Shown here: positions 1-8,832 of the stretch, piece after piece
Position numbering within the stretch: position 1 is the first letter of the stretch
Layout: each line of letters starts with the position of its first letter
NCBI RefSeq assembly: GCF_000473145.1
Contig: NZ_KI421500.1
Span: forward strand, 1,881,225-1,945,224
DNA from: Leisingera daeponensis DSM 23529
GTDB lineage: Bacteria; Pseudomonadota; Alphaproteobacteria; Rhodobacterales; Rhodobacteraceae
Length of the DNA: 64,000 nucleotides
Reading direction: 5' to 3'
Program-made: the position numbers and the translations under genes
Notes under the pieces: generated by a model
Databases searched by the model: none
What the model was told of the DNA's origin: nothing
The model's input: the letters and a program-made list of their open reading frames with translations, nothing else

Positions 1-972
1 GCGGCGGGCGGGCATTCTCTGGCGGCGATGATCATGGTGGCGCGCGTCAAGAAAGACCTCGGCAAATCAGTGCCGCTGTTCGCGCTGGTGGAGAACCCCA
101 CTATATCCGATTTCGCCAAGATCGTTACCGAAACCAGCCACGGTGCTATAGTCGAAGAAGCTCCGACACCGGACGGCTCGAAGTCCCAGACCGAGCGGCT
201 TCTGGGTTATAATGACGATGAGCGGCGCCAAAAACGTCACAACTGGTTTGAGCAATATTATGCCACTGCTATGGACAGCGCCGCCCATGCGGAATTCTGC
301 GAACAGGTCTACGGCGACAACTTCGGCCAACACGGCATGGCGGATTTTAGCCAGATCGACCTGCTGCTGGAGGCGATGAAGCCGACCAAGGGCGACGTTA
401 TCCTCGACATCGGCTGCGGCTATGGGCTGATTTCCAAGTACATCATGGAAAAGACCGGGGCGAAGGTAGTCGGGGTCGACATCTCACCAAGTGCAATCGA
501 GTTCGCCAAGTCGCTGGCTCTCTCCACCGACAAGCTCGAGTTCCACGTCATGGACGTCAAGGACCTGGACTTCCCCGAGGATACCTTCACGCACATAATA
601 TCAATTGACACGATCTATTATTTCCCATCGCCGCAGGGCGCATTGCAGACCTTCAAGAAGATCGGCACACCCGATGTAGCCGTCGGCGTCCTGCGCACCT
701 TCCCGATCCGGACCTTCACCAAGGAGACGTGGAAGCCGGAACGGACTGAATTGGCCACTCTGATGGACGCGGAATTCGGATCGTATGACGCTGTCGACCT
801 CAGCAAGGAAGAAAACGAGCACTGGACGACCAAGGTTCGCGTGCTGAAATCCCTCGAGGACAAGTTCCGAGCCGAAGGCAATGACGCGCTCTACGAGTTC
901 CGGTTCGGCGAGGCCGAGTACGAAGCCGGGATCGAACAGTTCCGCTACATGTTCGTGGCGAGGGCATCATGA
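1..972 (+). CDS. NRPS C-terminus: carrier protein end fused to SAM methyltransferase (partial)
   Basis: The frame is open from base 1, so the gene begins outside the window. Codons 3-7 (nt 7-21) read GGHSL, the phosphopantetheine-serine motif of a peptidyl carrier protein. A helix ending in NPTISDFAKIV follows, as carrier domains usually end. After a linker comes a class I SAM-dependent methyltransferase with motif I DIGCGYG at nt 406-426 and an acidic post-I residue in VVGVDIS. The protein is therefore the end of a nonribosomal peptide synthetase with a methyltransferase at its C-terminus, not embedded in an adenylation domain. It probably methylates the carrier-bound intermediate; substrate and position (N, C or O) cannot be read from the sequence. 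Its stop overlaps the next start as ATGA (969-972), so the two are translationally coupled. Everything upstream of the carrier serine loop is missing. Confidence 0.85.
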   Translation, partial: AAGGHSLAAMIMVARVKKDLGKSVPLFALVENPTISDFAKIVTETSHGAIVEEAPTPDGSKSQTERLLGYNDDERRQKRHNWFEQYYATAMDSAAHAEFCEQVYGDNFGQHGMADFSQIDLLLEAMKPTKGDVILDIGCGYGLISKYIMEKTGAKVVGVDISPSAIEFAKSLALSTDKLEFHVMDVKDLDFPEDTFTHIISIDTIYYFPSPQGALQTFKKIGTPDVAVGVLRTFPIRTFTKETWKPERTELATLMDAEFGSYDAVDLSKEENEHWTTKVRVLKSLEDKFRAEGNDALYEFRFGEAEYEAGIEQFRYMFVARAS

Positions 973-2378
973 ACGTCGGCGCCACCGCAACGCAGGGACT
1001 GATCGGAGTGGCGCCGCGCCGCGTCTCCGACTACCCGCGCACTAATCGTGTCTCCTATAATCAGGAACAGATCTGCCTGTTGGAGGCGTTCTATCCCAAC
1101 AACAAGGCCTACAATTTCCAGGCCACGATTGAGATAGAGGGTGCGCTCGAGCTGTCGGTTCTGGAACAGGCCATTTCGGCGGTGATCGCGCGGCACGAGA
1201 TGCTACGCACGACAATCGAACTTGGCACGGAGGGATTCGTCGCAAAGATCAACGCGCCCTATGCCTTTGAGGTAGCGCATATCGACCTAAGGGATACGAC
1301 CCCGGAGGCGGTCGAAGCCGCCTTCGAAGGGATACTAAAAGCAAGGCTCGAGACCACTTTTGACGTTTCTCGGCCACCGCTGTTCACGATCACAGCCGTG
1401 CAGATGGCCGAGGCGAACTGGCGTCTAATCCAGGTCGAGCATCACGTGATCCATGACGGCTGGTCCCTTGGCCGGCTCTGGAGTGAGATCGAAGCCGCCT
1501 ATAACGCCATCCTTGCGAATGTGCAGTTGGAACTGCATGACATCCCGGCACAGTATCAGCAGTTCGTGGCTTGGCAGCGGGATCAGATCGAGGGCGACTA
1601 TGGGAAGGCAGCGCTAGCGTTCTGGCACGGCTACCTTGACGGCTCGGACTTTGAAGTCTCCCTCAGAGCAGAGCGCCCCGAAGGCAGCAACCTCGCTGGC
1701 TTGAACATCGACACCTATCTCGACGCGGCCTTTTACAAGAGCCTAAGCGCCGCCGCGCGTAAGTGTGCCGTGTCCGAATACGTTCTGATGTTCTCCGTTT
1801 TCTCGCGACTCGTCGGCGATCTCACCGGATCACAGGACTTTTGCGTCGGTACGGCGGTGAGCGCGCGATCCGAGCAGGACATCGATCCGATGATCGGCAT
1901 GGTAGTGAACACCGTTCCGGTGCGGGTGCTACTGGAAGCAGGCGCGACAGAAACACTGCGTAGCGTACAGAAGTCTTTCTTTAAGGCGATACGCTACCAC
2001 GATGTTCCGCTGTCGCTGCTTGTCAGGACTCTCAACATCCGCCAGAAAAAGGGTAGTAACCCGATCTTTCAGCACTGCTTCAGCTTCCATGACTCTACGG
2101 TGCCTAAGTTGAGATTCGGGGAGGCCGCTGGTGTCATTCACGAACGGCAAAATCGGACGTCCAAGTTCGACGTCAACGTTGTTGTGACACCACCGAGCAA
2201 AATCAGGAAGGTCGCCGAGTGCCGGATCTCTTGGCAATTCTCGGAGACGCTGTTCGACGCGAACCAAGCGCGAACCTTTGCCGAGGCCTTTTGCGCGCTG
2301 CTCTCCGACTGGATTAACGAAATCGCCTGCCCCGCGCAGCCCGTCATCTCGCAAGAGCCGCAGGTGGCGCACCTTTGA
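969..2378 (+). CDS. Free-standing NRPS condensation-domain protein
   Basis: This 469-residue protein is a stand-alone condensation domain. The catalytic motif HHxxxDG is intact as HHVIHDG at residues 158-164, and the RHEMLRT motif (C2 type) lies at about 76-82. The length is about that of one C domain, with no adenylation or carrier domain attached. Condensation domains join an acyl- or aminoacyl-thioester on one carrier protein to the amino group on another. Here the partners are presumably the carrier-methyltransferase protein before it and the free carrier protein encoded at 3821. Whether it makes a peptide bond, an ester or an N-acylation cannot be decided. The start overlaps the stop of the preceding gene, and the MFS gene begins 37 bp downstream. 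Confidence 0.88.
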   Translation: MNVGATATQGLIGVAPRRVSDYPRTNRVSYNQEQICLLEAFYPNNKAYNFQATIEIEGALELSVLEQAISAVIARHEMLRTTIELGTEGFVAKINAPYAFEVAHIDLRDTTPEAVEAAFEGILKARLETTFDVSRPPLFTITAVQMAEANWRLIQVEHHVIHDGWSLGRLWSEIEAAYNAILANVQLELHDIPAQYQQFVAWQRDQIEGDYGKAALAFWHGYLDGSDFEVSLRAERPEGSNLAGLNIDTYLDAAFYKSLSAAARKCAVSEYVLMFSVFSRLVGDLTGSQDFCVGTAVSARSEQDIDPMIGMVVNTVPVRVLLEAGATETLRSVQKSFFKAIRYHDVPLSLLVRTLNIRQKKGSNPIFQHCFSFHDSTVPKLRFGEAAGVIHERQNRTSKFDVNVVVTPPSKIRKVAECRISWQFSETLFDANQARTFAEAFCALLSDWINEIACPAQPVISQEPQVAHL

Positions 2379-2415
2379 CCTCAGTGCAAGATCAACACAG
2401 GAAGGCTCCATTACA

Positions 2416-3807
2416 ATGCAAGCTGTGAAATCCGGTATTTTCTACTACGCACCTGCGGTCATTCTCGGCCTTGGCGCCTTCATGGCGACATTCGACGTGA
2501 CTGCGGTATCACTTGCCCTGCCCGAGATTGCCAAGAGTCTCGCGCTCGACGGCGCGCAATACGTCTGGGTGGCAAATGCCTACAATCTCGCCTTCGCAGT
2601 GATGCTGATCGCCGCTGGAGCTATTGCAGACCGGCACGGTCACAGGCGTGCCCTGTTGCTGGGCACCGCAACCTTCGTAGCCGCATCGATGATTTGCGGC
2701 TTTGCGCTAAGCTTCGAAATCCTGATCTTAGGTCGGGTGATGCAGGGAATTGCCGCCGCTTTCATGGTCTGCGGTGGCTACGCTCTTGTCGGCAGCCAGT
2801 ACCCGGACAAAGAAAGCCGGGTCCAAGCATTCGGGATCATCGGTACTATTGCAGGCTCTGCCATGGCAGTCGGCCCTGGTCTCGGTGGCCTGATCACCGC
2901 CCACTTCGGCTGGCATATCGTTTTCCTCGTTAAGGTGCCTTTTTGTATAGCGATCCTTGCCGGAACGCTGCTCTTAGTCAGCGATCCCAATGAACCGCGA
3001 AGGGAGGCGCGGATCGATATCCGCGGATCGATAGTCTTCGGGATGCTGCTGTTCACGATGACGTGGCTGCTGCTCAATGGTCCAGTGTTCCCGGGTGCCG
3101 AGATTGCGTTGTCTTTCTGGATCGGAGCGATCCTGTTGCTGTTTGCCCTATTCGTCAGGATCGAACTCGGACAACCGCACCCAGCCGTGGACTTGAGCCT
3201 ATTTGCGAACACCATATTCGCCGGACTCGCTCTCGTTCCGCTGATCCTCGCCATTTGCTACTGGTCACTTGTCCTCTTCATCCCCCAATTCCTCACCGAG
3301 TCGCTCGGGCTGCCGCTGGAAAAAGTCACCTATTTGATGCTCTGTTTCACGGTGCCCATGTTTCTCGTGCCCATGCTGTCCGTCGGCATCGCCAAGACGT
3401 GGCGACAGTCGTCTTTCTTCTGTGTTGGCCTAATACTTGTTGGTATCGGCTGCCTCGGTCTCTCGGCCAGCGCCATGGCCAGTGACCCTCGGATTGCCAT
3501 CCTCGCCATGATTGTGGCTGGATCGGGCGCAGCAGCAATCCAGACCCAGGTTTCCGGTGCTCTGATCGCCAGCGCCCCGATAGAGAAGGCGGGTTCGGTC
3601 TCGGCGGTCATGACTGTGCTGCGGCAGGGCGGTTTTGCCATCGGCGTCGCAATGCTCAGCGCGATCCTAACCTTGCAGGACACAATGCCAGCCTTGCCAT
3701 TTCCTCCCTTTGCGGGGCTGTTTCTGATCTGCGCCGCCGTTGCCGGCATTGGCGCAGCGATCACCTACCTATTGTTGCAGCACCGGGAAAGCCGGAACCA
3801 AAGCTAA
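2416..3807 (+). CDS. MFS drug/product exporter (DHA2-like)
   Basis: This 463-residue integral membrane protein has many hydrophobic segments and the MFS signature between TM2 and TM3 (DRHGHRRALL). TM1 reads FMATFDVTAVSLALPEIAKSL, as in the 14-TM DHA2 drug:H+ antiporters (EmrB/QacA type). An earlier in-frame ATG at 2278 lies inside the preceding gene. I chose 2416 because it is preceded by an AGGAAGG-like ribosome site and the protein then begins directly before TM1. Embedded between condensation and carrier genes of the same operon, it is most simply the exporter of the peptide product, and so a self-protection factor. Substrate is inference from context. Confidence 0.85.
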   Translation: MQAVKSGIFYYAPAVILGLGAFMATFDVTAVSLALPEIAKSLALDGAQYVWVANAYNLAFAVMLIAAGAIADRHGHRRALLLGTATFVAASMICGFALSFEILILGRVMQGIAAAFMVCGGYALVGSQYPDKESRVQAFGIIGTIAGSAMAVGPGLGGLITAHFGWHIVFLVKVPFCIAILAGTLLLVSDPNEPRREARIDIRGSIVFGMLLFTMTWLLLNGPVFPGAEIALSFWIGAILLLFALFVRIELGQPHPAVDLSLFANTIFAGLALVPLILAICYWSLVLFIPQFLTESLGLPLEKVTYLMLCFTVPMFLVPMLSVGIAKTWRQSSFFCVGLILVGIGCLGLSASAMASDPRIAILAMIVAGSGAAAIQTQVSGALIASAPIEKAGSVSAVMTVLRQGGFAIGVAMLSAILTLQDTMPALPFPPFAGLFLICAAVAGIGAAITYLLLQHRESRNQS

Positions 3808-3820
3808 GGAGAACACCTTG

Positions 3821-4072
3821 ATGCAATCGCAAGACCCGGTCACACCGTCTATGGAAAGCACCCTTGTCCTTATCTGGTCCGAGGTGCTTGGTGCCGAGCC
3901 TGCGGGTCCGGACACGAGCTTTTTCGAAGCAGGAGGAAATTCGCTAGCGGCGGCCAAGCTTATGATGCGGGTTGAGGATGCGTTCGGAGAGGAGACCCTG
4001 CCGCCGGAGGAGCTCTACGCGCGGCCGACGTTTGCAGATATCATAGCGACGGTTTCTGCACATGTTGGCTGA
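3821..4072 (+). CDS. Free-standing peptidyl carrier protein
   Basis: This 83-residue acidic protein is a discrete thiolation domain. The motif FFEAGGNSLAAAKLM carries the serine (GGNSL) that receives the 4'-phosphopantetheine arm. The C-terminal part (ELYARPTFADII) matches the last helix of carrier domains. The start at 3821 has an AAGGAG ribosome site about 9 bp upstream; a longer in-frame reading from 3740 would overlap the exporter gene and add no carrier sequence. Its last 11 bases overlap the adenylation gene, so enzyme and carrier are probably made together. The likely job is to hold the amino acid activated by the next gene for condensation or tailoring. Confidence 0.88.
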   Translation: MQSQDPVTPSMESTLVLIWSEVLGAEPAGPDTSFFEAGGNSLAAAKLMMRVEDAFGEETLPPEELYARPTFADIIATVSAHVG

Positions 4073-5642
4073 CGTGAGCAAAGTCCGCTCAACCCGTGGC
4101 CAAAGTATTCCGACACCTTATGCCTACCCGCGTGAATCCGTCGCCACTTTGTTTCGAAAAACGGCTGAGGCACGACCAGATGCGACCGCACTGCGTTTCC
4201 GTGATCAGGCCGTGTCCTATACAGCCCTAGACCGCGCTTCGGATCACGTCGCGCAACAGTTATTCGCGCTCGGCCACCGTTCGGGGGACATTGTCGGAAT
4301 TTCCATGAAGCGGACACCGCAGTTGGTTGCTGCGCTGCTCGGCATCCTAAAGGCAGACGGCGCCTATATGCCGGTTGATCCAGCTTGGCCATTCTCACGT
4401 CTGCAGGTTGCGTTACGGAACAGCAAAGCCCGGTTCCTGCTTTCGGATACTGCGGAGGCCCCGATCCTCCCTGCGCGCATCCGCACCGTAACACCGGACG
4501 CAGACTTGGCGGATATCACCCGCTGGCCGGATATGGATTCTGCGGCTCTACCTCCGATTGCGGGAGCCGACGATATCGCATACGTGAACTTCACCTCAGG
4601 CTCCAGTGGCGAGCCAAAAGGTGTGATGGTTCCTCATCGCGGGATCACCAGCCTTCTTTTTCAAGCCAATTACACGGAACTGTCGGCCGAAACCGTCACA
4701 CTGTTTCACGCGCCACCTTACTTTGACGGCATGACCTTCGAACTCTGGGCTCCGCTGCTGCATGGCGGGACAGCAGTCCTCTTCGATAGCGATTACCCAA
4801 ACATTTCTCGGCTGCGACGAACCATTCGCGAGAACAACGTCAATGTTCTTCTTTGCACAGCAGCGATTTTTAACGTGATCGTAGACACGGCACCTGATAC
4901 TTTCGAAACCCTTTCCACGGTGATGACTGGCGGTGAGGCTTTGTCACCGCGTCATGTGCGAGCGGCGGCGGCGGCCCATGCTAATCTCAGGATCGTTAAC
5001 GTCTATGGACCGACAGAAGCCACTACCTTCTCGACATTCTTTGATGTTTCAGGACTGGCGCCGAATTCGGCCAGCGTCCCCATCGGCGTGGCAGTAAACA
5101 ACCGGTCGGTGTTTATTGCTGGCCCTGACCTCGTACCAGTTCCGAATGGGCAGGTCGGCGAGATCTGTGTTGCCGGGCCAGGGATTGCGCTTGGCTATAT
5201 CGGGCGGCCCGACCTCACGGCTGAGCGCTTCGCCCTTCTCACTAGGCCGGAAGGTCAGCTCGAACCCGTATACCGGACCGGCGATCTAGGGCGATACGAC
5301 GCCCAAGGAGCGATTGAGTTCTGCGGTCGAAACGACAATCAAATCAAGCTCAACGGTTACAGGATTGAGCTCGAAGAAATCGAGCGCTGCTTCGTCAAGC
5401 ACCCGGACGTCCTGCAAGCACTTGTAGTAGCTCACGGAGAAGGTGCCCGCCGGGCGCTGAAAGCGTTGGTGGTCGGCTCAAGGATAGACTCATCAAGCCT
5501 ACGGGGGTTCCTCTCTGATAGCCTCCCGCGCCACATGCTGCCGTCCGAATTCAGGGTTGTCGCCGCGCTGCCTCTGAAGCCAAACGGAAAAGTTGACAGA
5601 ATAGAGGCGGAAGCATTTTTTGATGGCCCCTCGACCGATTGA
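4062..5642 (+). CDS. Free-standing NRPS adenylation enzyme
   Basis: This 526-residue stand-alone adenylation domain activates an amino acid as its AMP ester and loads it onto a carrier protein. The core motifs are present in order: A3 (NFTSGSSGEPKGV) near 177-188, A4 FDGMTFE at 221-227, A5 VYGPTEA at 314-320, A7/A8 (YRTGDLGRYD, then a GYRIELEEIE helix) and A10 (PLKPNGKVDR) with the catalytic lysine near the end. Asp222 corresponds to the residue that binds the substrate alpha-amino group, so an alpha-amino acid is likely. Pocket residues I align by eye (D, G, F, M, G, V, T, F) give a rather hydrophobic pocket, but I do not assign a substrate. The start overlaps the carrier gene, and a terminator lies just after the stop. 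Confidence 0.9.
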   Translation: MLADVSKVRSTRGQSIPTPYAYPRESVATLFRKTAEARPDATALRFRDQAVSYTALDRASDHVAQQLFALGHRSGDIVGISMKRTPQLVAALLGILKADGAYMPVDPAWPFSRLQVALRNSKARFLLSDTAEAPILPARIRTVTPDADLADITRWPDMDSAALPPIAGADDIAYVNFTSGSSGEPKGVMVPHRGITSLLFQANYTELSAETVTLFHAPPYFDGMTFELWAPLLHGGTAVLFDSDYPNISRLRRTIRENNVNVLLCTAAIFNVIVDTAPDTFETLSTVMTGGEALSPRHVRAAAAAHANLRIVNVYGPTEATTFSTFFDVSGLAPNSASVPIGVAVNNRSVFIAGPDLVPVPNGQVGEICVAGPGIALGYIGRPDLTAERFALLTRPEGQLEPVYRTGDLGRYDAQGAIEFCGRNDNQIKLNGYRIELEEIERCFVKHPDVLQALVVAHGEGARRALKALVVGSRIDSSSLRGFLSDSLPRHMLPSEFRVVAALPLKPNGKVDRIEAEAFFDGPSTD

Positions 5643-5650
5643 AACGGGCT

Positions 5651-5677
5651 CGGCTATTTTGGTGAAATAGCCGTTTC
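5651..5677 (+). terminator. Rho-independent terminator after the NRPS genes
   Basis: A 9-bp perfect stem CGGCTATTT / AAATAGCCG with a 5-base loop is followed by TTTCC. It lies 9 bp after the adenylation gene stop. It separates the peptide-synthetase operon from the dehydrogenase gene at 5804, which has its own 160-bp leader. Confidence 0.7.
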
Positions 5678-5803
5678 CTAACCCTCGTCTGCATCGGTGT
5701 GTCTAGCCTTACCAATTAGATGCGCACGGGTGATCCGTGAACGCTGTGCGGCCAAGAATTGTATTTGCCTTGACGTTAAGTAATCACTGGGAGTTTCCGA
5801 AGT

Positions 5804-6907
5804 ATGACAGATACGACGCAACATATACGTGTGCTTGTCTTACCAGGAGACGGGGTCGGGCCTGAAGTCGTTAGTAGTGCGCTCGAAGTACTAGATGTAG
5901 CGGTTACTGGTACGTCACTTTCGATTGAACTTGATCATCAGCCGGTCGGCATGGAGGCCTTTCGAAAGCATGGCGTGTTCATTCGCGAGCAAACCTTGGA
6001 TGCTGCTTGCAACGCTGACGCAGTCTTGTTTGGTGCGGAAGGAGGGGCAGATTGGGACGCAGTACGCCTTACAAGTGGCCTGCAGGGTGCCTTACTGCAG
6101 CTGAGGCAGCGGCTGCAACTCTATGCTAACATTCGTCCAATCCGGAGTTGGCCACTTTGCACTTCCACTTCGCCTCTTCGAAGTGATGTGTCCAAAAACG
6201 CCGACCTTGTAATCGTTCGGGAGCTATCTGGCGGAGTGTATACGGGTCTTCCGCGCGAGACGCGGCGTGTAGGCGATCAAAGCGTTGCCGTCGATACTCA
6301 AAGCTACAGTTCTGAACAGATTTCCAGAGTGAGCCGACTGGCTATGCAACTTGCAAAACGTCGGTCGCACAACCTTGTGTCGATCGACAAGGCAAATGTG
6401 ATGGAAACCGGTAGGCTTTGGCGCAGCGTAGTAACTGAAATAGCAAGAAATGATTTTAAAGATGTTCAGTTGGAACACCTGTATGCAGATTACTTCCTTT
6501 ACGCATTAATTCAGAACCCAAGGAGGTTTGATGTTGTCCTTGCAGACAATCTCTTTGGAGATCTCGCGTCGGACTGTGCTGGAGCAATAGCCGGATCTTT
6601 AGGTCTTTTACCATCCGCTTCCTACGGCTTGGCCACCAGAACGGTATTTCTCGAACCGGTACATGGCGCAGCACCAGATATCGCGGGAACACATAGGTCG
6701 AACCCGATCGGGGCCATTTTGTGCGTTGCCATGATGCTGGAGCATGTCTGCCAACGAGACGACTTGGCGCTTGTAATCGTCAAGGCGGTGGAACAGTCTC
6801 TGGAAAGCGGTATCAGCACGCCTGATATCGGTGGAACCGCAACAAACCGGGACTTAACGGAGAGCATTGTCGGGCGGATCAGGTGGTTACGTTCCAAACC
6901 GAAGTGA
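5804..6907 (+). CDS. 3-isopropylmalate dehydrogenase-like (LeuB family) enzyme
   Basis: This 367-residue member of the beta-decarboxylating dehydrogenases is closest to LeuB, which oxidises and decarboxylates 3-isopropylmalate with NAD+ in leucine synthesis. Visible residues: Arg101 and Arg111 in LRQRLQLYANIRP, Arg139 in VRELSGG, Lys196 in SIDKANVMETGRLWR, and metal-binding aspartates Asp229, Asp253 and Asp257 (LFGDLASD). The NAD region EPVHGAAPDIAG is intact. Departures from usual LeuB are Gln94 where the isopropyl-contacting glutamate is expected and ADNLFGD for TENLFGD. No leuC or leuD is nearby and base composition is lower in G+C than the core. Together with the NRPS cluster this suggests a specialised copy, either making an unusual amino acid or protecting LeuB from a product. 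That role is inference. Confidence 0.82.
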   Translation: MTDTTQHIRVLVLPGDGVGPEVVSSALEVLDVAVTGTSLSIELDHQPVGMEAFRKHGVFIREQTLDAACNADAVLFGAEGGADWDAVRLTSGLQGALLQLRQRLQLYANIRPIRSWPLCTSTSPLRSDVSKNADLVIVRELSGGVYTGLPRETRRVGDQSVAVDTQSYSSEQISRVSRLAMQLAKRRSHNLVSIDKANVMETGRLWRSVVTEIARNDFKDVQLEHLYADYFLYALIQNPRRFDVVLADNLFGDLASDCAGAIAGSLGLLPSASYGLATRTVFLEPVHGAAPDIAGTHRSNPIGAILCVAMMLEHVCQRDDLALVIVKAVEQSLESGISTPDIGGTATNRDLTESIVGRIRWLRSKPK

Positions 6908-6968
6908 CACTGCAGAGCATGAGAACGCACGCCACTGCCTGTGTTGAAAACGTTCGAGGTTTGCAGAT

Positions 6969-7008
6969 TGGAGTGCATTCGGGGATCGTCTCAACCGAAT
7001 GCACTCCA
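6969..7008. repeat. 14-bp perfect inverted repeat between convergent genes
   Basis: TGGAGTGCATTCGG at 6969-6982 is matched perfectly by its complement at 6995-7008 with a 12-base loop. The right arm lies inside the last codons of the GFA-family gene. It sits between two convergent genes and may end transcription both ways, although neither side shows a convincing T run. Confidence 0.55.
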
Positions 7009-7455
7009 GTCCGAAAATTTGGCGAGAAGCTCTTCGAATTCCGCAGGTGACGGAAATGCCTCATAGGTGTGAACGGCAGGCGTTTCAGCCCATGTCAACT
7101 TGTCTCTAGTCATGGTTTCGGCAAACGGTTCGACCCAGGAAGAGTCATAACAGAGCGTTGGGCGCACGTTTACCCTTGCATCAGCCCCGCCGATTTTCGT
7201 GTACATCCAAGTCATGCAGCTGGGGCAGAAATAATGATGCCGCGGTGATCCAGGCAATGGTCTTGCAACAGGCATGCCTTCAACAACCCTAAAGCCGTCT
7301 GCTGGGATTATCGCCGTCAGCGAAAACGCACTGGCGCTCATCCTTTGGCAATCCAGGCAATGGCATGCGAGAGTTATGAGAGGGGTGACCAGTATTTCAA
7401 ACGTGGTCGCAAAACAGCGGCAGCTACCGCCAGCAGGCAGGTTAGGTTGGCGCAT
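6991..7455 (-). CDS. GFA/CENP-V family zinc protein
   Basis: This 154-residue protein has the cysteine pattern of the glutathione-dependent formaldehyde-activating (Gfa) superfamily: Cys12 and Cys14 in GGSCRC, Cys31-x-Cys33-xx-Cys36 in CHCLDCQRMS, and Cys77-xx-Cys80 in FCPSCMTW. These residues bind the two zinc ions of the fold. Most family members have no proven enzyme activity, so a link to formaldehyde should not be assumed. The ATG start is only nine residues before the first cysteine motif, as usual. It is transcribed towards the LeuB-like gene, and its 3' end forms a 14-bp inverted repeat. Confidence 0.75.
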   Translation of the reverse strand: MRQPNLPAGGSCRCFATTFEILVTPLITLACHCLDCQRMSASAFSLTAIIPADGFRVVEGMPVARPLPGSPRHHYFCPSCMTWMYTKIGGADARVNVRPTLCYDSSWVEPFAETMTRDKLTWAETPAVHTYEAFPSPAEFEELLAKFSDWSAFG

Positions 7456-7761
7456 GCCAGATCTCCAATTTTGGGGGAATGCCGGTTCGGAACTGCGAAG
7501 CGAATTCCTTACAATGGGCGCTTCCGGCTAAATCAGAGATTAGCAATAGCCGTCACGTTTGCAACCGTTTTGGACCATTCCAAAGGAAGTCAATATTCGC
7601 CATCCCGTAGGCAACCAGGAGGTATGGGCTTTGACCGGGCATTCGCCGCATTCGGCACGAACAGCCGGTCCAGCATTCGTTACTCCGCGCTGCGCCAGCC
7701 ACCTGTTGAGTAGGTGTGGTCATTTATCAACCCCATATGAGAGCCGGTCATCGGCTACAGC
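7456..7761. other. Non-coding stretch between GFA and aldo/keto reductase genes
   Basis: About 300 bp without a recognisable gene. Short open frames occur on both strands, but none has a family motif or convincing ribosome site. It must contain the promoter of the minus-strand GFA gene at its left end. I see no repeat or hairpin of note. Confidence 0.5.
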
Positions 7762-8751
7762 TCATCGGGCTCTGTCGGGCACCTCTTCCGGCTCACGTTC
7801 AATCAGGGTTTCAATCTCTTCCATGATAGGATCAGGCAGAGCGCCGAAGCCAATAGCTGCTGCGAGATCTTCGATCTGACCAACGGTGCGCGCGCCTGGA
7901 ACGGGGATCACCTGGCCGCTTCTGGCCCATAGCCAGCTGATCGCGCCCTGCGCCAAGTTCCTGCCGCCAGTTGTCAGCAACTCCCGCACGGCCTCCAGCT
8001 GCCTGAGCATGGCAGGGTTCGGCCGCGCGTCGGCAAAGTAGCCGGTTTTCGGATTGGACGTGCTGCGAATGTCGTCGGCGCGCATGACGGCATCCGGCCC
8101 GTATTTGCCGGCGAGCAGCCCCATCGCCAGTGGTGAACGGATCAGCGCTGTCAGACCGTTTTCCTGCGATGCCGCCTGAATGCGCGGCGGGTTGACTAGG
8201 ACGTTCGCCGCGTGCTCGACCGCCAGAAACGCCTTGCGCGGCGCGACTGCGGAGACGCTTTCCGCAAAATCGGTGCTCCAGCCGTAGGCGCGCAGTTTGC
8301 CTGCCTCCATGGCCTTGTCCATTTCGTCGAACATGGCCTCAGCCTGCGGGACGGACAGGCTGTTTTGATGCAGCAGCAGCAGGTCTATTCTGTCCCGCCC
8401 CAGCCGCGACAGGCTGCGGTCGATGGCGGGCAGCACCGCTTCCGGCGCAATCTCGTCGCCGGTCAGCTGCTTGCTGTCCTCGTCGATGGCAATCCCGATC
8501 TTGGTAGCGATCAGCGCATCGGGACGATCTTTGAGCGCGCGGGCAAGCAATCGCTCAGCATGGCCGGCGCCGTAGGCAGGAGCGGTGTCGAAAAAACTTA
8601 TCCCGCCGGCCAGCGCGGCGTGGATGGTGCGGATGGACTCCGCGTCGTCGGAATTGGCGTAGCCCAGTGGCTGATCTCCGGCGAACATCGGCCCTCCAAT
8701 CGGCCAGCATCCCATGCCAAGCGGGTTTATCTCCTGATCCAAAAAACGCAT
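7762..8751 (-). CDS. Aldo/keto reductase
   Basis: This 329-residue NADPH-dependent oxidoreductase has the (beta/alpha)8 aldo/keto reductase fold. The catalytic tetrad is visible: Asp55 and Tyr60 in FFDTAPAYGAGHAE, Lys84 in IATKIG, and His128 in DLLLLHQN. The nucleotide end VIPVPGARTVGQIEDLAAA is also present. The substrate is unknown; such enzymes reduce carbonyls of sugars, aldehydes or ketones. It is divergent from a LysR-type gene at 8833 that is now cut off by an insertion element. If that regulator controlled this enzyme, control has been lost. Confidence 0.85.
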   Translation of the reverse strand: MRFLDQEINPLGMGCWPIGGPMFAGDQPLGYANSDDAESIRTIHAALAGGISFFDTAPAYGAGHAERLLARALKDRPDALIATKIGIAIDEDSKQLTGDEIAPEAVLPAIDRSLSRLGRDRIDLLLLHQNSLSVPQAEAMFDEMDKAMEAGKLRAYGWSTDFAESVSAVAPRKAFLAVEHAANVLVNPPRIQAASQENGLTALIRSPLAMGLLAGKYGPDAVMRADDIRSTSNPKTGYFADARPNPAMLRQLEAVRELLTTGGRNLAQGAISWLWARSGQVIPVPGARTVGQIEDLAAAIGFGALPDPIMEEIETLIEREPEEVPDRAR

Positions 8752-8832
8752 GCTAAAACTCCCTCCTCCCGTTCACTCATTGGACCATCAAAGCAGCTTC
8801 CCTTCCATGAAACGCTTTGCAATGATCATTTC

